Origin: WHSW01 sp963769945 | GTDB taxonomy: Bacteria; Actinomycetota; Thermoleophilia; Solirubrobacterales; 70-9 | DNA length: 64,000 nucleotides | Assembly (NCBI GenBank): GCA_963769945.1 | Contig: CAVYOA010000003.1 | Location: 1 to 64,000 of the forward strand | Reading direction: 5' to 3' | Part shown: in pieces, positions 40,051-52,195 of the stretch | Position numbering within the stretch: the first letter of the stretch is position 1 | Layout: every line of letters starts with the position of its first letter | The notes under the pieces: model-generated | Told to the model about the DNA's origin: nothing | The model's input: the letters and a program-made list of their open reading frames with translations, nothing else | Databases searched by the model: none | Position numbers and translations under genes: made by a program

Positions 40051-41708
40051 TGTCCGCGCTTGATTTGGTCGCCGAAGTCAATGTCGAGGCGGTCGCGATC
40101 TTCGCCGTGGTGCTGGCAATCACGCTCGCGATCACCTACTGGGCCTCGAAGCGAACCAAGGACGCGACCACGTTCTGGGCCGCGGGACGCGGAATCACCG
40201 GCGTCCAGAACGGGTTCGCGATCGCCGGCGACTACATGTCGGCGGCTTCGTTTCTGGGCATCGCCGGCTTGATCTTCCTCTTCGGCTTCGACGGCTTTCT
40301 CTACTCGGTCGGCTTTTTGGTCGCGTTTCTGATCGTCCTGTACCTGCTCGCCGAGCGGATGCGCAACTCGGGCAAGTTCACGATGGCCGACGTGCTCTCG
40401 TTTCGCCTCAACGAGCGGCCGGCGCGGGTTGCCGCAGCACTGGGGACACTGGTCGTCGCCGGCTTCTACCTGATCGCGCAGATGGTCGGCGCCGGAGCGC
40501 TGATCGAGCTGCTCGTCGGGATCGACTTCAACATCGCCGTGATCGCGACCGGCGGATTCATGCTCTGCTACGTGATCTTCGGCGGCATGCTGGCGACCAC
40601 CTGGGTGCAGATCATCAAGGCGGTGCTGCTGATGACGGCGACGATCGTGCTCTCGATCTTCGTCCTCGGCAAGATCGGCTGGAACCCGATCGACATCTTC
40701 GACAAGGCCGAGGCGCAGTCTGAGGACGGCGCGGCCTATCTCGCGCCGGGTCTGCGCTTCACCGAGCCGCTCGACACGATCTCGCTCGGGCTCGGGCTGT
40801 TGCTCGGAACCGCCGGCCTGCCGCACATCCTGATGCGGTTCTTCACAGTGCCCGACGCGAAGGCAGCGCGTTCGTCGGTGGTCTGGGCCGTCGGCCTGAT
40901 CGGTGGCTTCTACGTGATGACCACCTTCCTCGGCTTCGGCGCGCGGGCGCTTCTCGGCGAGGCCGGTACGACCGGCGAGGTCGACGAGGCCGGCAACCTC
41001 GCGGCGCCGCTGCTGGCACAGAACGTCGGCGGTGGTGCCGGCACGATCGGCGGCGACGCCTTCCTCGCGATCATCGCCGCGGTCGCCTTCGCGACGATCC
41101 TCGCGGTTGTCGCGGGCCTGGTGATCTCGGCGTCGGGTGCGGTCGCCCACGATGTCTGGTCGAACGTGATCCGCAAGGGCCGCGACTCCGAGCACGAGGA
41201 GATCACGGTGGCGCGCATAGCGGCGTTCTCGATTGGAGCGATCGCGATCGCGATCGCGATCGCGGGCGGCTCCGACCTCAACGTCTCCTACATGGTCGGG
41301 CTTGCGTTCGCTGTCGCTGCCAGCGCAAACTTCCCGGCGCTGCTCCTCGCACTCACCTGGCGGCGGTTCAACACCACTGGTGCGGTCACCGGGGTGCTGG
41401 TCGGAATCGTCAGCTCGATCACCCTGGTGCTGATCGGCCCCGACGTGCGCTCCGACCCGATCGAGATCATTCCCGGCGTGCCGTTGAGCCAGCCGGCGCT
41501 CCTCTCTGTGCCACTCGGCTTCCTCGGCTGCATCCTCGGCACGCTGCTGTCGCGCGAGGAGTCACGTGCCGAGCGTGGCTACAACGAGCTGCATGTCCGC
41601 GCCGAGACCGGTCTCGGCGCCGAGGTCCCGATCGAAGGCGCGGGTTTGCGCGCGCGAAAGCCCGTGTCCCGCGAGCCGGTGGCGACGGAAACACGATCGG
41701 AGCGCTAG
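40047..41708 (+). CDS. actP: Cation/acetate symporter ActP (sodium:solute symporter family)
   Basis: A 553-aa SSS-family transporter with about 13 helices. Typical segments are TYWASKRTKDATTFWAAGR, GFAIAGDYMSAASFLGIAG, FTMADVLSFRLNERPARVAA, GGMLATTWVQIIKAVLLM, GTAGLPHILMRFFTVPDAKA and ASGAVAHDVWSNVIRKG. It imports acetate and related short monocarboxylates with Na+ or H+. Start at GTG 40047 or ATG 40050, overlapping the DUF485 stop. acs begins 18 bases after its end. Confidence 0.9.
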   Translation: MMSALDLVAEVNVEAVAIFAVVLAITLAITYWASKRTKDATTFWAAGRGITGVQNGFAIAGDYMSAASFLGIAGLIFLFGFDGFLYSVGFLVAFLIVLYLLAERMRNSGKFTMADVLSFRLNERPARVAAALGTLVVAGFYLIAQMVGAGALIELLVGIDFNIAVIATGGFMLCYVIFGGMLATTWVQIIKAVLLMTATIVLSIFVLGKIGWNPIDIFDKAEAQSEDGAAYLAPGLRFTEPLDTISLGLGLLLGTAGLPHILMRFFTVPDAKAARSSVVWAVGLIGGFYVMTTFLGFGARALLGEAGTTGEVDEAGNLAAPLLAQNVGGGAGTIGGDAFLAIIAAVAFATILAVVAGLVISASGAVAHDVWSNVIRKGRDSEHEEITVARIAAFSIGAIAIAIAIAGGSDLNVSYMVGLAFAVAASANFPALLLALTWRRFNTTGAVTGVLVGIVSSITLVLIGPDVRSDPIEIIPGVPLSQPALLSVPLGFLGCILGTLLSREESRAERGYNELHVRAETGLGAEVPIEGAGLRARKPVSREPVATETRSER

Positions 41709-41726
41709 AAGCAGGATGATGAGCTG

Positions 41727-43718
<1,992 letters not shown>

Positions 43719-43803
43719 GGAACGGTTGTCGGTTGCAGACTCAGGACCGGCTGGCTAGGTTGGCGGGGAAGGGGACACCAGGGGGCATGTGGAGGACGGG
43801 TCG

Positions 43804-46800
43804 ATGGGCATCACGTTGAGGCGGGCTTGGACGATGACTTCGGCCTCGGTGGGTGCGTTGCTGGCGGCCGCGGTTCTTGTGCCGGCCGCCGCGCAGGCCG
43901 TCGCCGTGATCGGCGAAAGTGACACCGCTCCCGAGGCCTTCGACACGCGTCCGGCTGTCGCGCCCGGCTCCGCCCTTCGTGGCGCCGCCAACTCCCTCTC
44001 CGGCGCCGAGGTCACCTACGACCGCTTCGGCTCGCCGCGAATGTTGATCGCCTACGACGGCTGGCTGGCCAGTGGATACAGCGGCGACGCCGTCGAAGTG
44101 GCCCGCCAGTTCCTGACGGAGAATGCGGCCGCGTTCGGCCTTTCCGCGGGCGAGGTCGACGGGCTCGAGCTGGTAAACGACTCCCAGCTCACGGGCAGCG
44201 ACGCGCACGCCGTGCTTTTGCGACAGCGCTTCGGCAACCTTCCAGTCGTCGGTGGCGGCATGGTCGTCGTCGGCGTCAGCGGCGCCAATGTTGCCTCGGC
44301 TGCTTCGACTCTGACGCAGAGCCCGGGCCTCAGCGGCACGCCCGCACTCAGCCCCAGGGAGGCGTGGCAGACCGCGGCCTCCGGCGGTGAGGTCGAGCTG
44401 GCGCCGGCAGAGCTCGACTCCGCTGGTCGTAGCAAGGGTTTCGACCGCTTCGACGCGAAGCCTCTCAACGCCGAGCAGCAGGTGCGCCTCGCGGCGCTGC
44501 CGATGCCCGGCGCTACCGCCAGGCGCGTCTACGAGGTCAACGTCGTCGACAACGGCGCCGTTCCGGTCGCGTTTACGGCCTACGTCGACTCCGAGACCGG
44601 TGAGGTGATCCGCCGCGTCAACCGCCTCGACCAGCTCGCCGACGAGCCGCGCTGGAAGTACTTCGACAACATCCCGCCGCTCGACCCGTCAGATCCCCCC
44701 GATAGCCGGGTGATCGGCTGCTTCCCGCAGGTGTTCACGGGCACCGTCCAGGCAGGCTGTGAGGTCGACGAGCGCTCGACCGCGGCGGCGGCCGGTGAAC
44801 CGCCGATGCCCTGGGACCGCCGCGGACTATTGCCCGGCAACACGACGAGCGGCAACAACGCGGACACGGCGCTCTCGGCGGCAAGCCCGCTGACTCCCGG
44901 GCCTGACCGCGCCTTCCGGCCGGTGAGCGCCACGCGGGACTACATCTCCCCATTCGCGAACCAGTGGCTTGCGAGCAAGTGCAATACGCCTGGCGTCATC
45001 GCCGGCGGCACGCCGACGCCGCTCTCAGGCCCCGTCGTCAACGGCGACCGACAACAACGACATCAACGCGGCGATCATCTCGCTGTTCGCCAACCACAAC
45101 CACATGCACGACTGGTCCTACAACCTCGGCTTCACCGAGGCCAACTACAACATGCAGGTCAACAACTTCGGTAAGGGCGGCGCCGGAGACGATCCGGAGC
45201 TCGGCGACGCCCAGGCCGGCTTTGCCAATGGCGGCGCGCCGACTTTCACCGGCCGCGACAATGCCAATCAGATCACCTTCGGCGACGGCATTCCGGCGAT
45301 CACCAACATGTATCTGTGGCAGCCGATCGCCAGTTCCTTCTATCCGCCCTGCGTCGACGGCGACTTCGACATGTCGGTGATCGGCCACGAGTACACCCAC
45401 GCGATCTCCAACCGCATGGTCGGCGGCCCCGAGAACGGGCTCACCAGCTCCGCCGACGGCCAGGCGCGGGCGATGGGAGAGTCGTTCTCCGACCTAACCG
45501 CGGTCGAGTTCCTGCAGGAGTACGGGCTCTCGCCCGTCGATGACGAGAACCCGTTCGCGGTCGGGCCCTATGTCACCGGCTCGAAGCAGAAGGGCATCCG
45601 CAACTACGCGATGGACGACAGCCCGCTCAACTTCTCCAACGTCCAGGGCTACGACGGCAGCGGCATGGGTAGCCCCCATGACGACGGCGAGATCTGGAGC
45701 GCGGCGAACTTCGACATCCGGGAGGCGCTGCTGGCGAAATACCCTGGCACCCCCGCCCAGCAGCTCACCTGCGCTGAAGGCCAGAGCCCGGTCGAGCAGT
45801 GTCCCGGCAACAGGCGCTGGATGCAGCTCGTCTTCGACTCCTACTTGCTGATGCCGCCTGACGGCGCGGTCAGCATGCTCGAGGCGCGCGATGCTCTGCT
45901 CGCCGCCGACGTGATGCGCGGCGGGTCCAACCCGGGATGGGAGACCAATCAGGTAGAGATCTGGGATGCCTATGCGAGGCGCGGGTTCGGCGACGGCGCT
46001 TCGTCTGCCAACCCCAACGACGCCGGGTTCGACGGCGACACCGACGACCCCGACCCGATCCCGAGCTTCACCTCACCCCTGCGCAGCGATGAAGTCACAC
46101 TCACCTTCAAGCCTGTCGATGCTGACGCCTCAGGTCCGCCGATCGCTGGCGCGGAGCTCTTCGTCGGTGATTACGAGGCAAACGTCACCCCGGTCGCCGA
46201 CACCGATCCGGCGACGAACCTCGACGCTACCGTCGAGCTTCTGCCCGGCACTTATTCGTTCGTCTCGAGGGCGGATGGCTTCGGTGCGCAGAAGTTCACG
46301 ACCGACATCAGCGCGGGCCCGGCACTCGACTTAAACGTGGAGATGCCCACGAATCAGGCGTCGACGGCCAACGGCGCAGTTGCGAGCGGCGACGGCGTCA
46401 ATCAAGCGCTGCTGGTCGATGACACCGAGGAGACCGACTGGGCGGCCATCAACCGGACACCGGACGCGGCCGGCGCTCAGGTCACCGTCGATCTTGCCGG
46501 TGGTGAGCAGCTCGTCGAGCGAGTCAACGTCAGCGCGCTCTTGCGCGGGCCCGACGAGGGCGACGACCAAGACGACCCGGGCAGCCAGAACCGGTTCACC
46601 GCCTTGCGCCAGTTCGAGCTTCAGGCATGCACCGGCGAGACTGCCAGCGAGTGCGATGAGGCAGTTGAGTTCACGAGCTTCTTCATCAGCGATCCCGACG
46701 CATTCCCGGGCGACGTCCCGCGCCCGCTGGCGCCCGACATGAACCTGCGTTCGTTCAACGACTTCCCCGACGACGATGGCGACGCACGTCCGCATGGTCG

Positions 46801-47429
46801 TGGTGACCAACCAGTGTCTCGGCAACCCGATATTCATGGACAACACGCTCGACAACGACCCGTTGTCGAACTCTGACTGCCGGCTCGGCAATCCGCCGCT
46901 GGTCGCGCGCTCCGACCGCACGGTGCGCGCTGCCGAGCTGCAGGTGTTCTCGAGTGCTCCGGCGACGACCGTGACGCCGACGCCTCCAAGCGACTCCGGT
47001 GGCGGCGACGGTGGCGGCACCGGCGGTGGCGGCGGTGGCGGCGGCGGCGGAGGGACCGGCAATTACGGCGAGCCCGGGGCCTGCGAGACGGTGCTCGAAG
47101 GCTCGAAGAGCGCCGAGACGCTGAAGGGAACCAGTGCGAGTGAGCGCGTGCGTGGTCGCGGTGGCTCCGACCGCCTCGATGGGCGCGGTGGTAACGACTG
47201 CGTCAACGGCGGCGGCGGGCGCGATCGCGTGCAGGGCGGCCCCGGCCGCGACAGGGTCGCCGGCGGTCGTGGCAAGGACCGGATCAAGGGCGGAGATGGC
47301 AATGACACCATCCGCGCTCGTCTCGGCGCTGCCGATCGGATCGATTGCGGGCCCGGCAAGGACAAGGCAATCATCGGCCGCGGCGACAAGGTCCGCCGCT
47401 GCGAGAAGGTCAAAAAGGGTCAGGCCTAA
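43804..47429 (+). CDS. Secreted M36 (fungalysin-type) metalloprotease with glycine-rich RTX-like tail, two frameshifts
   Basis: ATG 43804 starts a signal peptide ending VPAAAQA, followed by an FTP-type propeptide (AVEVARQFLTENAAAFGLSAGEV, LRQRFGNLPVVGGGMVV). An extra G at 45043/45044 shifts the frame. The catalytic domain continues as ATDNNDINAAIISLFANHNH, HDWSYNLGFTEANYN, GHEYTHAISNRMVGG (zinc motif HEYTH) and AMGESFSDLTAVEF (third ligand Glu). A second extra G at 46778/46779 shifts it again, after which ATHVRMVVVTNQCLGNP runs into a poly-Gly linker and calcium-binding-like repeats (GGSDRLDGRGGNDCVNGGGG). Coding content is complete across the three phases, so a working gene with assembly errors is likely. 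It overlaps the convergent MFS gene by 20 bases. Confidence 0.85.
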
Positions 47430-48723
47430 CCGGGTCTGCGGCCTCGGCTTCGGCTATCGCCGCCGTCTCCGGCTCGGCAACGCCGACGATCGTGTCCGCA
47501 GGCGCGTCCTCGCGTCGCGACAGCGCGATGAAGGGCAGCGCCAGCGCCGAGATCCCGGCGCTGAGCAGATACGACGACGCGTAGCCGTAGACATCGGCCG
47601 CCTTGCCCAGCACCGGCTGAGCCCAGACGCCGCCGGTCGAACTCATCAGCGAGTCGAAAGAGAGGATCGTGGCGCGCTGCTTGGACGGGATCATGCCGTT
47701 GATGTAGGCCTGGCGAATCGGCATCATCGCGGCGAACAGCAGCCCCCACGCGACGATCAGGCCGATCACGGCGTAGAAGTCGTCGACGAGCCCGATCAGC
47801 GCCAGCGAGGCGACGCTGAGCACCTCGGCGGCGATCAGCGCTGATGTGCGGCGGCGAAAGAGGCGCCGGATACGCGGCGCGGCGATGCCGCCGAGGATCT
47901 GGGCTCCGGCGACGATCGCCGCGACCAGTCCGGCCACCGTGTAGGCCTCGGGATCGCCGTAGAGCTCGAGTAGGTAGGGCTGAAGCGCGTAGAAGGCGTA
48001 GATGCCGACGCCGCCCGTGAACAGCGAGCTCAGCATCAGCCACTTCACCGCCGGCACCCTCCAGCCGAACTCGACCGAATCGCCGACGATCTTTCGCATC
48101 TCGGCTACGGGCCGCCGGCCTTTTGCGGGAGTGAAGCCGGTGTCGCGCATGAGCCTGAAGGCGACGACGAACATGACAACGAGGACACCTGCCCGAATCA
48201 GGAACGGCACCCCGAGGCTGGTCACCTGGGCGATTACGCCGCCGGCGACCGAGCCACTCAGCATCGCGATTCCCGAGACGATCTGGCCACGGCCAAACAC
48301 CGTCTCGAGCTCTCCCGTGAACCCGGTCGCGTCGAGCGCATCGACCAGCCACGCCTCGACGGCGCCCGAGAAGAAAGTGAAGCCGAGCCCGAGCAAGATC
48401 GAGACGACCGCCCATTGCCAAAACGGCGCCTCGAGCTGCCACAGCAGCACGTAGAGCAGCGTCGAAACCGTCAGGGTCACCGTCCCCAGCAGGTAGGAGG
48501 CCCGGCGCCCGACCGTGTCGGCGACGACGCCGGTCGGGACTTCGAACAGCACCATGCCGGCGGTGAAGAACGCGTTCGCGGCGAAGGCCTCGGTGTTGGA
48601 GAGCCCGGCGTCGAGCAGGAAGATCGTGTTGATCCCCCAGATGAACGAGGCAGCCAGCGTGTTGCCCAGCATCAGCAGCAGGTACGTGCGCTGGATCGAG
48701 CGCGGCGTCGGCACCGAGATCAC
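47410..48723 (-). CDS. Major facilitator superfamily transporter
   Basis: A 437-aa, 12-helix MFS protein: GNTLAASFIWGINTIFLLDAG, FEVPTGVVADTVGRRASYLLG (motif A), LGLGFTFFSGAVEAWLVDALD, ETVFGRGQIVSGIAMLSGSV, and PIRQAYINGMIPSKQRATILS in the second half. It resembles transporters annotated as DHA-type exporters; the substrate is unknown. The C-terminal tail is acidic and Pro-rich, and overlaps the M36 gene end. ATG/ATC at 48723. The acyl-CoA ligase gene on the same strand ends 2 bases before this gene begins, so they are probably co-transcribed. Confidence 0.88.
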   Translation of the reverse strand: MISVPTPRSIQRTYLLLMLGNTLAASFIWGINTIFLLDAGLSNTEAFAANAFFTAGMVLFEVPTGVVADTVGRRASYLLGTVTLTVSTLLYVLLWQLEAPFWQWAVVSILLGLGFTFFSGAVEAWLVDALDATGFTGELETVFGRGQIVSGIAMLSGSVAGGVIAQVTSLGVPFLIRAGVLVVMFVVAFRLMRDTGFTPAKGRRPVAEMRKIVGDSVEFGWRVPAVKWLMLSSLFTGGVGIYAFYALQPYLLELYGDPEAYTVAGLVAAIVAGAQILGGIAAPRIRRLFRRRTSALIAAEVLSVASLALIGLVDDFYAVIGLIVAWGLLFAAMMPIRQAYINGMIPSKQRATILSFDSLMSSTGGVWAQPVLGKAADVYGYASSYLLSAGISALALPFIALSRREDAPADTIVGVAEPETAAIAEAEAADPVRPDPF

Positions 48724-48724
48724 G

Positions 48725-50184
48725 TTACGGCGTCGGTTGCTGGAGATCCGATCTCAGCTCGGCGCGCTTGACCTTGCCGCTTGCGGTCCTCGGCAGCTCG
48801 GCCACGAAGTCGACGATCCGGGGGTACTTGTAGGGCGCGGTGATCGACTTGACGTGGTCCTGCAGCTCACGCGCGAGCTCGTCCGATGGCTCGCGGTCGC
48901 GGGTGACGACGACGGCGCGCACGATCGAGCCGCGCTCAGGGTCGGGCGCCGCCACAGCGGCGGCGTCGGCCACGGCGGGGTGGGTCGAGCAACGCCGACT
49001 CGACCTCGAACGGCCCGATCCGATAGCCCGCCGAGACGATCAGGTCATCGTCACGTCCCTCGTAGTACAGGTAGCCGTCGTCATCGGCGCGAACGACATC
49101 GCCGGTCGACCACCACTCGTCGCTGGGGGGCTCGGCGTCGATATAGCCGGCGAAGAAGGTGGGACACAAGGCGACGCGGAGCTCGAGGATCTCGTCGCGG
49201 ACGCGAAGATCAAAGCCAGGAAGCGCCCTGCCCATCGAGCCCTCGCGAACGCGGTCGCCGACGAGGTTGCCAGTGAGCTGGCCGGTCTCGGTCTGGCCGT
49301 AGCCGTCGTGGATGTCGAGGCCGAGCCCGTCGCGAAACGCCGCGAGCACCTCGGGGTTGAGCGCTTCGCCCGCCGAGACCATGCGCCGCAGCGACTTCAC
49401 CGGGCGCAACTCGGTGCGCTTTGCGAGCACGCGGTACTCGGTCGGCGCCTGGCAAAGGACCGTGACGCCCTCGCGCTCGGCCAAGGCCAGGCGCGAGTCG
49501 GGATCGAAGCGCGCGTCGACGATCATCGCCGCGGCTCCGCACAGCCACGGCGCCAAGAACACGTTTCGCGCCGACTTCGACCACCCGGTCGCTGTCGTAC
49601 ACCAGACGAGGTCCGTCTTCTTCGCGCCGAGCCAGTGCTCGGCCTGCGCCCGATTGCCGGGGATATAGCTGTGCGCTGTGAAGCGCGGCGCGTGGTTCGC
49701 CCGTCGTGCCCGAGGTGAAGACGATCAGGACCGGGTCATTCGGCGCGAGGTCGGCGATCTCCGCCGGTGTCTCCTGGGCGAGATCTTCGTCGAGCACACG
49801 CTCGACATCGGCGATCGTCATCGCCTCGATGCCCGACGGCAGCTCGCCGAGCAGATCCTCTTCACCGACACACAGAGCGGGGTTGGCGATCGCAGCGCGC
49901 AGCTCAAGGTCCTTGCGCCGAAGCTGGGTGCTGCACGGCAGCACTATGGCCCCCATGCGCCAGCAGGCGAGCATCGACAGCACCCATTCGAGCCGGTTGC
50001 CAACTAATGTCATGACGACGTCGCCTCGGTTCACGCCGCGTGCGGCGAACGCGCCCGAGAGCCCCGCCGACATCGCGATCAGCTCGCCGAAGTGCCATAC
50101 GCGCCGCTCACCCTCGCGGTCGATCTCGACCAGCGCCGGCCTCGATGCGGGGAACTGCTCGAGGATGTCTTTGATCACGTTCAA
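48725..50184 (-). CDS. AMP-dependent acyl-CoA synthetase, two single-base frameshifts
   Basis: An adenylate-forming ligase. Phase 1 from ATG 50184: MNVIKDILEQFPASRPALVE, LVGNRLEWVLSMLACWRMGA, IVFTSGTTGEPRAALHS (P-loop). An extra base at about 49674 shifts the frame. Phase 2 continues YIPGNRAQAEHWLGAKKTDL, HDGYGQTETGQLTGN, STGDVVRADDDGYLYYEGR and GYRIGPFEVESALLD. A second extra base at about 48983 leads to phase 3: ADAAAVAAPDPERGSIVRAV ending ELPRTASGKVKRAEL, with the catalytic Lys. The combined protein is about 485 aa, normal for medium-chain acyl-CoA synthetases. Both breaks are +1 insertions. The substrate is not determinable. Confidence 0.82.
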
Positions 50185-50226
50185 GCGCGGCTATTGTGGC
50201 GACCAACGACCACCGAGGAGGACGCG

Positions 50227-51018
50227 ATGGGAACAAGGACGAGCCACGACCCGGGAACCTTCAGCTGGGCCGATCTGCAGACGAGCGATCAAGAGGCCGC
50301 GAAGGGCTTCTACGGCGAGCTCTTCGGCTGGGAGTTCGAAGACATGCCCGCCGGCCCCGGTACGACCTACTCGATGGCGAGCGTCGACGGCAGCGTGGCC
50401 GCGGCGATCGCCCCGCTTCAGGCTGAGGACCCCGGCCCGCCGCGTTGGAACAACTACGTCACCGTCGAGGACGCCGCAGCGACTGCCGCGAAAGCCGGCG
50501 AGGCAGGCGGCTCGGTGATGATGGACGCCTTCGACGTCTTCGAGGCCGGCCGCATGGCGGTCATCGCGGACCCGACGGGGGCCGTCTTCTGTGTCTGGGA
50601 ACCGAAGCAGCGCATTGGCGCCGAGGTCGTCAACGAGATCGGCGCGCTCACCTGGAACGAGCTAGCGACACCCGATCCCGCTGCGGCGGCGAGCTTCTAC
50701 ACCGAGGTCTTCGGCTGGGGGAACGACGAGATGGACACGGGCGACGAGCCGTCCTACACGGTGATCCAGGTCGGCGACCGCGCCAACGGCGGCATCCGCG
50801 AGCAGAGCGAAGAGGAGAAGGCGCAAGCGCCGGCCTACTGGGTTCCCTACTTCGCGGTCGAGTCGGTCGACGCCACCGTGGCGCGTGCCGGCGAGCTCGG
50901 CGGCAGCGCGATGATGGAGCCAATTGACGTCCCGATGGGCGGCGGCGGGCGGATAGCCGCCCTGCACGACCCCCAGGGCGCGATGTTCTGCCTGTGGCAG
51001 GGCGAGATGGACGACTGA
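50227..51018 (+). CDS. Two-domain VOC-family protein
   Basis: A 263-aa protein with two related VOC halves. The first is GTFSWADLQTSDQEAAKGFY with LFGWEFEDMPAGPG, ending MAVIADPTGAVFCVWEPKQR. The second is GALTWNELATPDPAAAASFY with VFGWGNDEMDTGD, ending RIAALHDPQGAMFCLWQGEM. The duplicated layout matches proteins annotated as glyoxalase or hydroxylase-like (CFP30B type), whose activity is not established. ATG 50227 follows GAGGAGGAC, a strong ribosome site. Divergent from the acyl-CoA synthetase gene, whose start is 43 bases away. Confidence 0.88.
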   Translation: MGTRTSHDPGTFSWADLQTSDQEAAKGFYGELFGWEFEDMPAGPGTTYSMASVDGSVAAAIAPLQAEDPGPPRWNNYVTVEDAAATAAKAGEAGGSVMMDAFDVFEAGRMAVIADPTGAVFCVWEPKQRIGAEVVNEIGALTWNELATPDPAAAASFYTEVFGWGNDEMDTGDEPSYTVIQVGDRANGGIREQSEEEKAQAPAYWVPYFAVESVDATVARAGELGGSAMMEPIDVPMGGGGRIAALHDPQGAMFCLWQGEMDD

Positions 51019-51032
51019 AGCGCCGACCGCGC

Positions 51033-51278
51033 TCAGCGCCGCAACTCGGTGCCGTCGTAGAGCTTGCGGACGACTACGGTGCCGGCCGGCGCAGCGTCGA
51101 GGCAGAGCTCGCAGAGCACGCACTCGTCGAGGTTCTTGCGCACGACCTCGGTGCCAGTGTCGGTGGCGCTGAAGATGTCGACCGGGCACACCTCCGCGAG
51201 TTTCTTCGCGATCGCCGGGTCGGCGGCGGCGTCGCCCGAGACCTCGACCTCGATGAAGGTTCCGTCTAGGTCGCTCAC
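51033..51278 (-). CDS. FixX-like 4Fe-4S ferredoxin downstream of sucCD
   Basis: An 81-aa protein. Four cysteines remain: Cys31 (LAEVCPVDIF) and Cys53, Cys56, Cys59 in LDECVLCELCLDAAP. The order CP...CxxCxxC is that of FixX-type ferredoxin-like proteins, which usually serve electron-transfer-flavoprotein dehydrogenases. The second cluster's usual CP is replaced by AAP, so only one 4Fe-4S cluster is expected. GTG at 51276-51278 overlaps the sucD stop. Its position after a CoA ligase instead of fixABC is unusual and suggests an electron carrier for a 2-oxoacid oxidoreductase elsewhere (inference). Confidence 0.78.
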   Translation of the reverse strand: MSDLDGTFIEVEVSGDAAADPAIAKKLAEVCPVDIFSATDTGTEVVRKNLDECVLCELCLDAAPAGTVVVRKLYDGTELRR

Positions 51279-52195
51279 GCGGAGGCCTTCTCGAGCTTGG
51301 ACTTGACGACATCGGGGATCTCGTGGATGCGCTCGACGACGGGAATCCCGGCCGCCTCGAGGCGGGCGATCTTCTCGGTCGCCGAGTCCTCGGCGCCCTC
51401 GACGATCGTGCCGGCGTGGCCGAAGCTCATGCCTTGCATCTCGGCGTCGTCCATGAACTTGCCGGCCATGAAGGCGACGATCGGAAGCTTCGAGTCGTTG
51501 GCCTGGCGCCAGTCGACGAGCTCGGCCTCCATGCGCCCGCCGGGCTCGGTGTAGATGACGATCGCCTCGGTCTGATCATCGGCCTCGAACAGCGGCATCA
51601 GCTCGGCGTAAGTCGAGCCGATGATCGCGTCGCCGCCGATCGAGACGGCGGTGGAGACGCCGAGGCCCGCGGCGGTAAGCGTCGAGGAGATCTCCGTGGT
51701 CATCCCGCCCGAGCGCGACATCACGCCGACCGGGCCCGGCGAGTAGGCCTTGGCGGCATCCTTTGCCGGGCCGCCGATGCCGCCCATCTTGGCAACGCCG
51801 GGGACGATCAACCCGAGGCAGTTGGGGCCGATGATGCGGGCGTCGTGCTCGGCGGCTAGTTCGACCATCTGGGCGACGTCGGCGCGGGGGATGCGCTCGG
51901 TGACAATCACGATCAGCTTCACGCCGTTGACGATCGCCTCGAGCACTGCGTCCTTGGTGAAGGCGGGGGGGACGGTGACCACGGCGCCGTCGGGAGCGGA
52001 GCCGTGGTGCTCAACCACCTGCTCGACCGTGTCGAAGACGGGCACGCCGTGGACGTCGCGGCCCTTGCGACCGGGGGTTACGCCGCCGACGATCTTCGAG
52101 CCGAAGTCGAGGCACTCGCGGGTCAGATTTACCGCCTCGCGCCCGGTGATGCCCTGGACGATGAACGTGAAGTCCTGGTCGAGGAGGATGCTCAT
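51275..52195 (-). CDS. sucD: Succinyl-CoA synthetase alpha subunit-like (SucD)
   Basis: A 306-aa CoA-ligase alpha subunit. Motifs: ILLDQDFTFIVQGITGREAV, GVTPGRKGRDVHGVPVFD, IGPNCLGLIVPGVAKMGG, VGVMSRSGGMTTEISSTL, and the phosphorylated His in MSFGHAGTIVEGAEDSA. With the beta subunit it interconverts succinyl-CoA and succinate with NTP formation; the close relative malate-CoA ligase (MtkB) cannot be excluded by eye. ATG at 52193-52195 overlaps the sucC stop (ATGA); the longer frame to 52243 is an overlap artefact. Confidence 0.88.
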   Translation of the reverse strand: MSILLDQDFTFIVQGITGREAVNLTRECLDFGSKIVGGVTPGRKGRDVHGVPVFDTVEQVVEHHGSAPDGAVVTVPPAFTKDAVLEAIVNGVKLIVIVTERIPRADVAQMVELAAEHDARIIGPNCLGLIVPGVAKMGGIGGPAKDAAKAYSPGPVGVMSRSGGMTTEISSTLTAAGLGVSTAVSIGGDAIIGSTYAELMPLFEADDQTEAIVIYTEPGGRMEAELVDWRQANDSKLPIVAFMAGKFMDDAEMQGMSFGHAGTIVEGAEDSATEKIARLEAAGIPVVERIHEIPDVVKSKLEKASA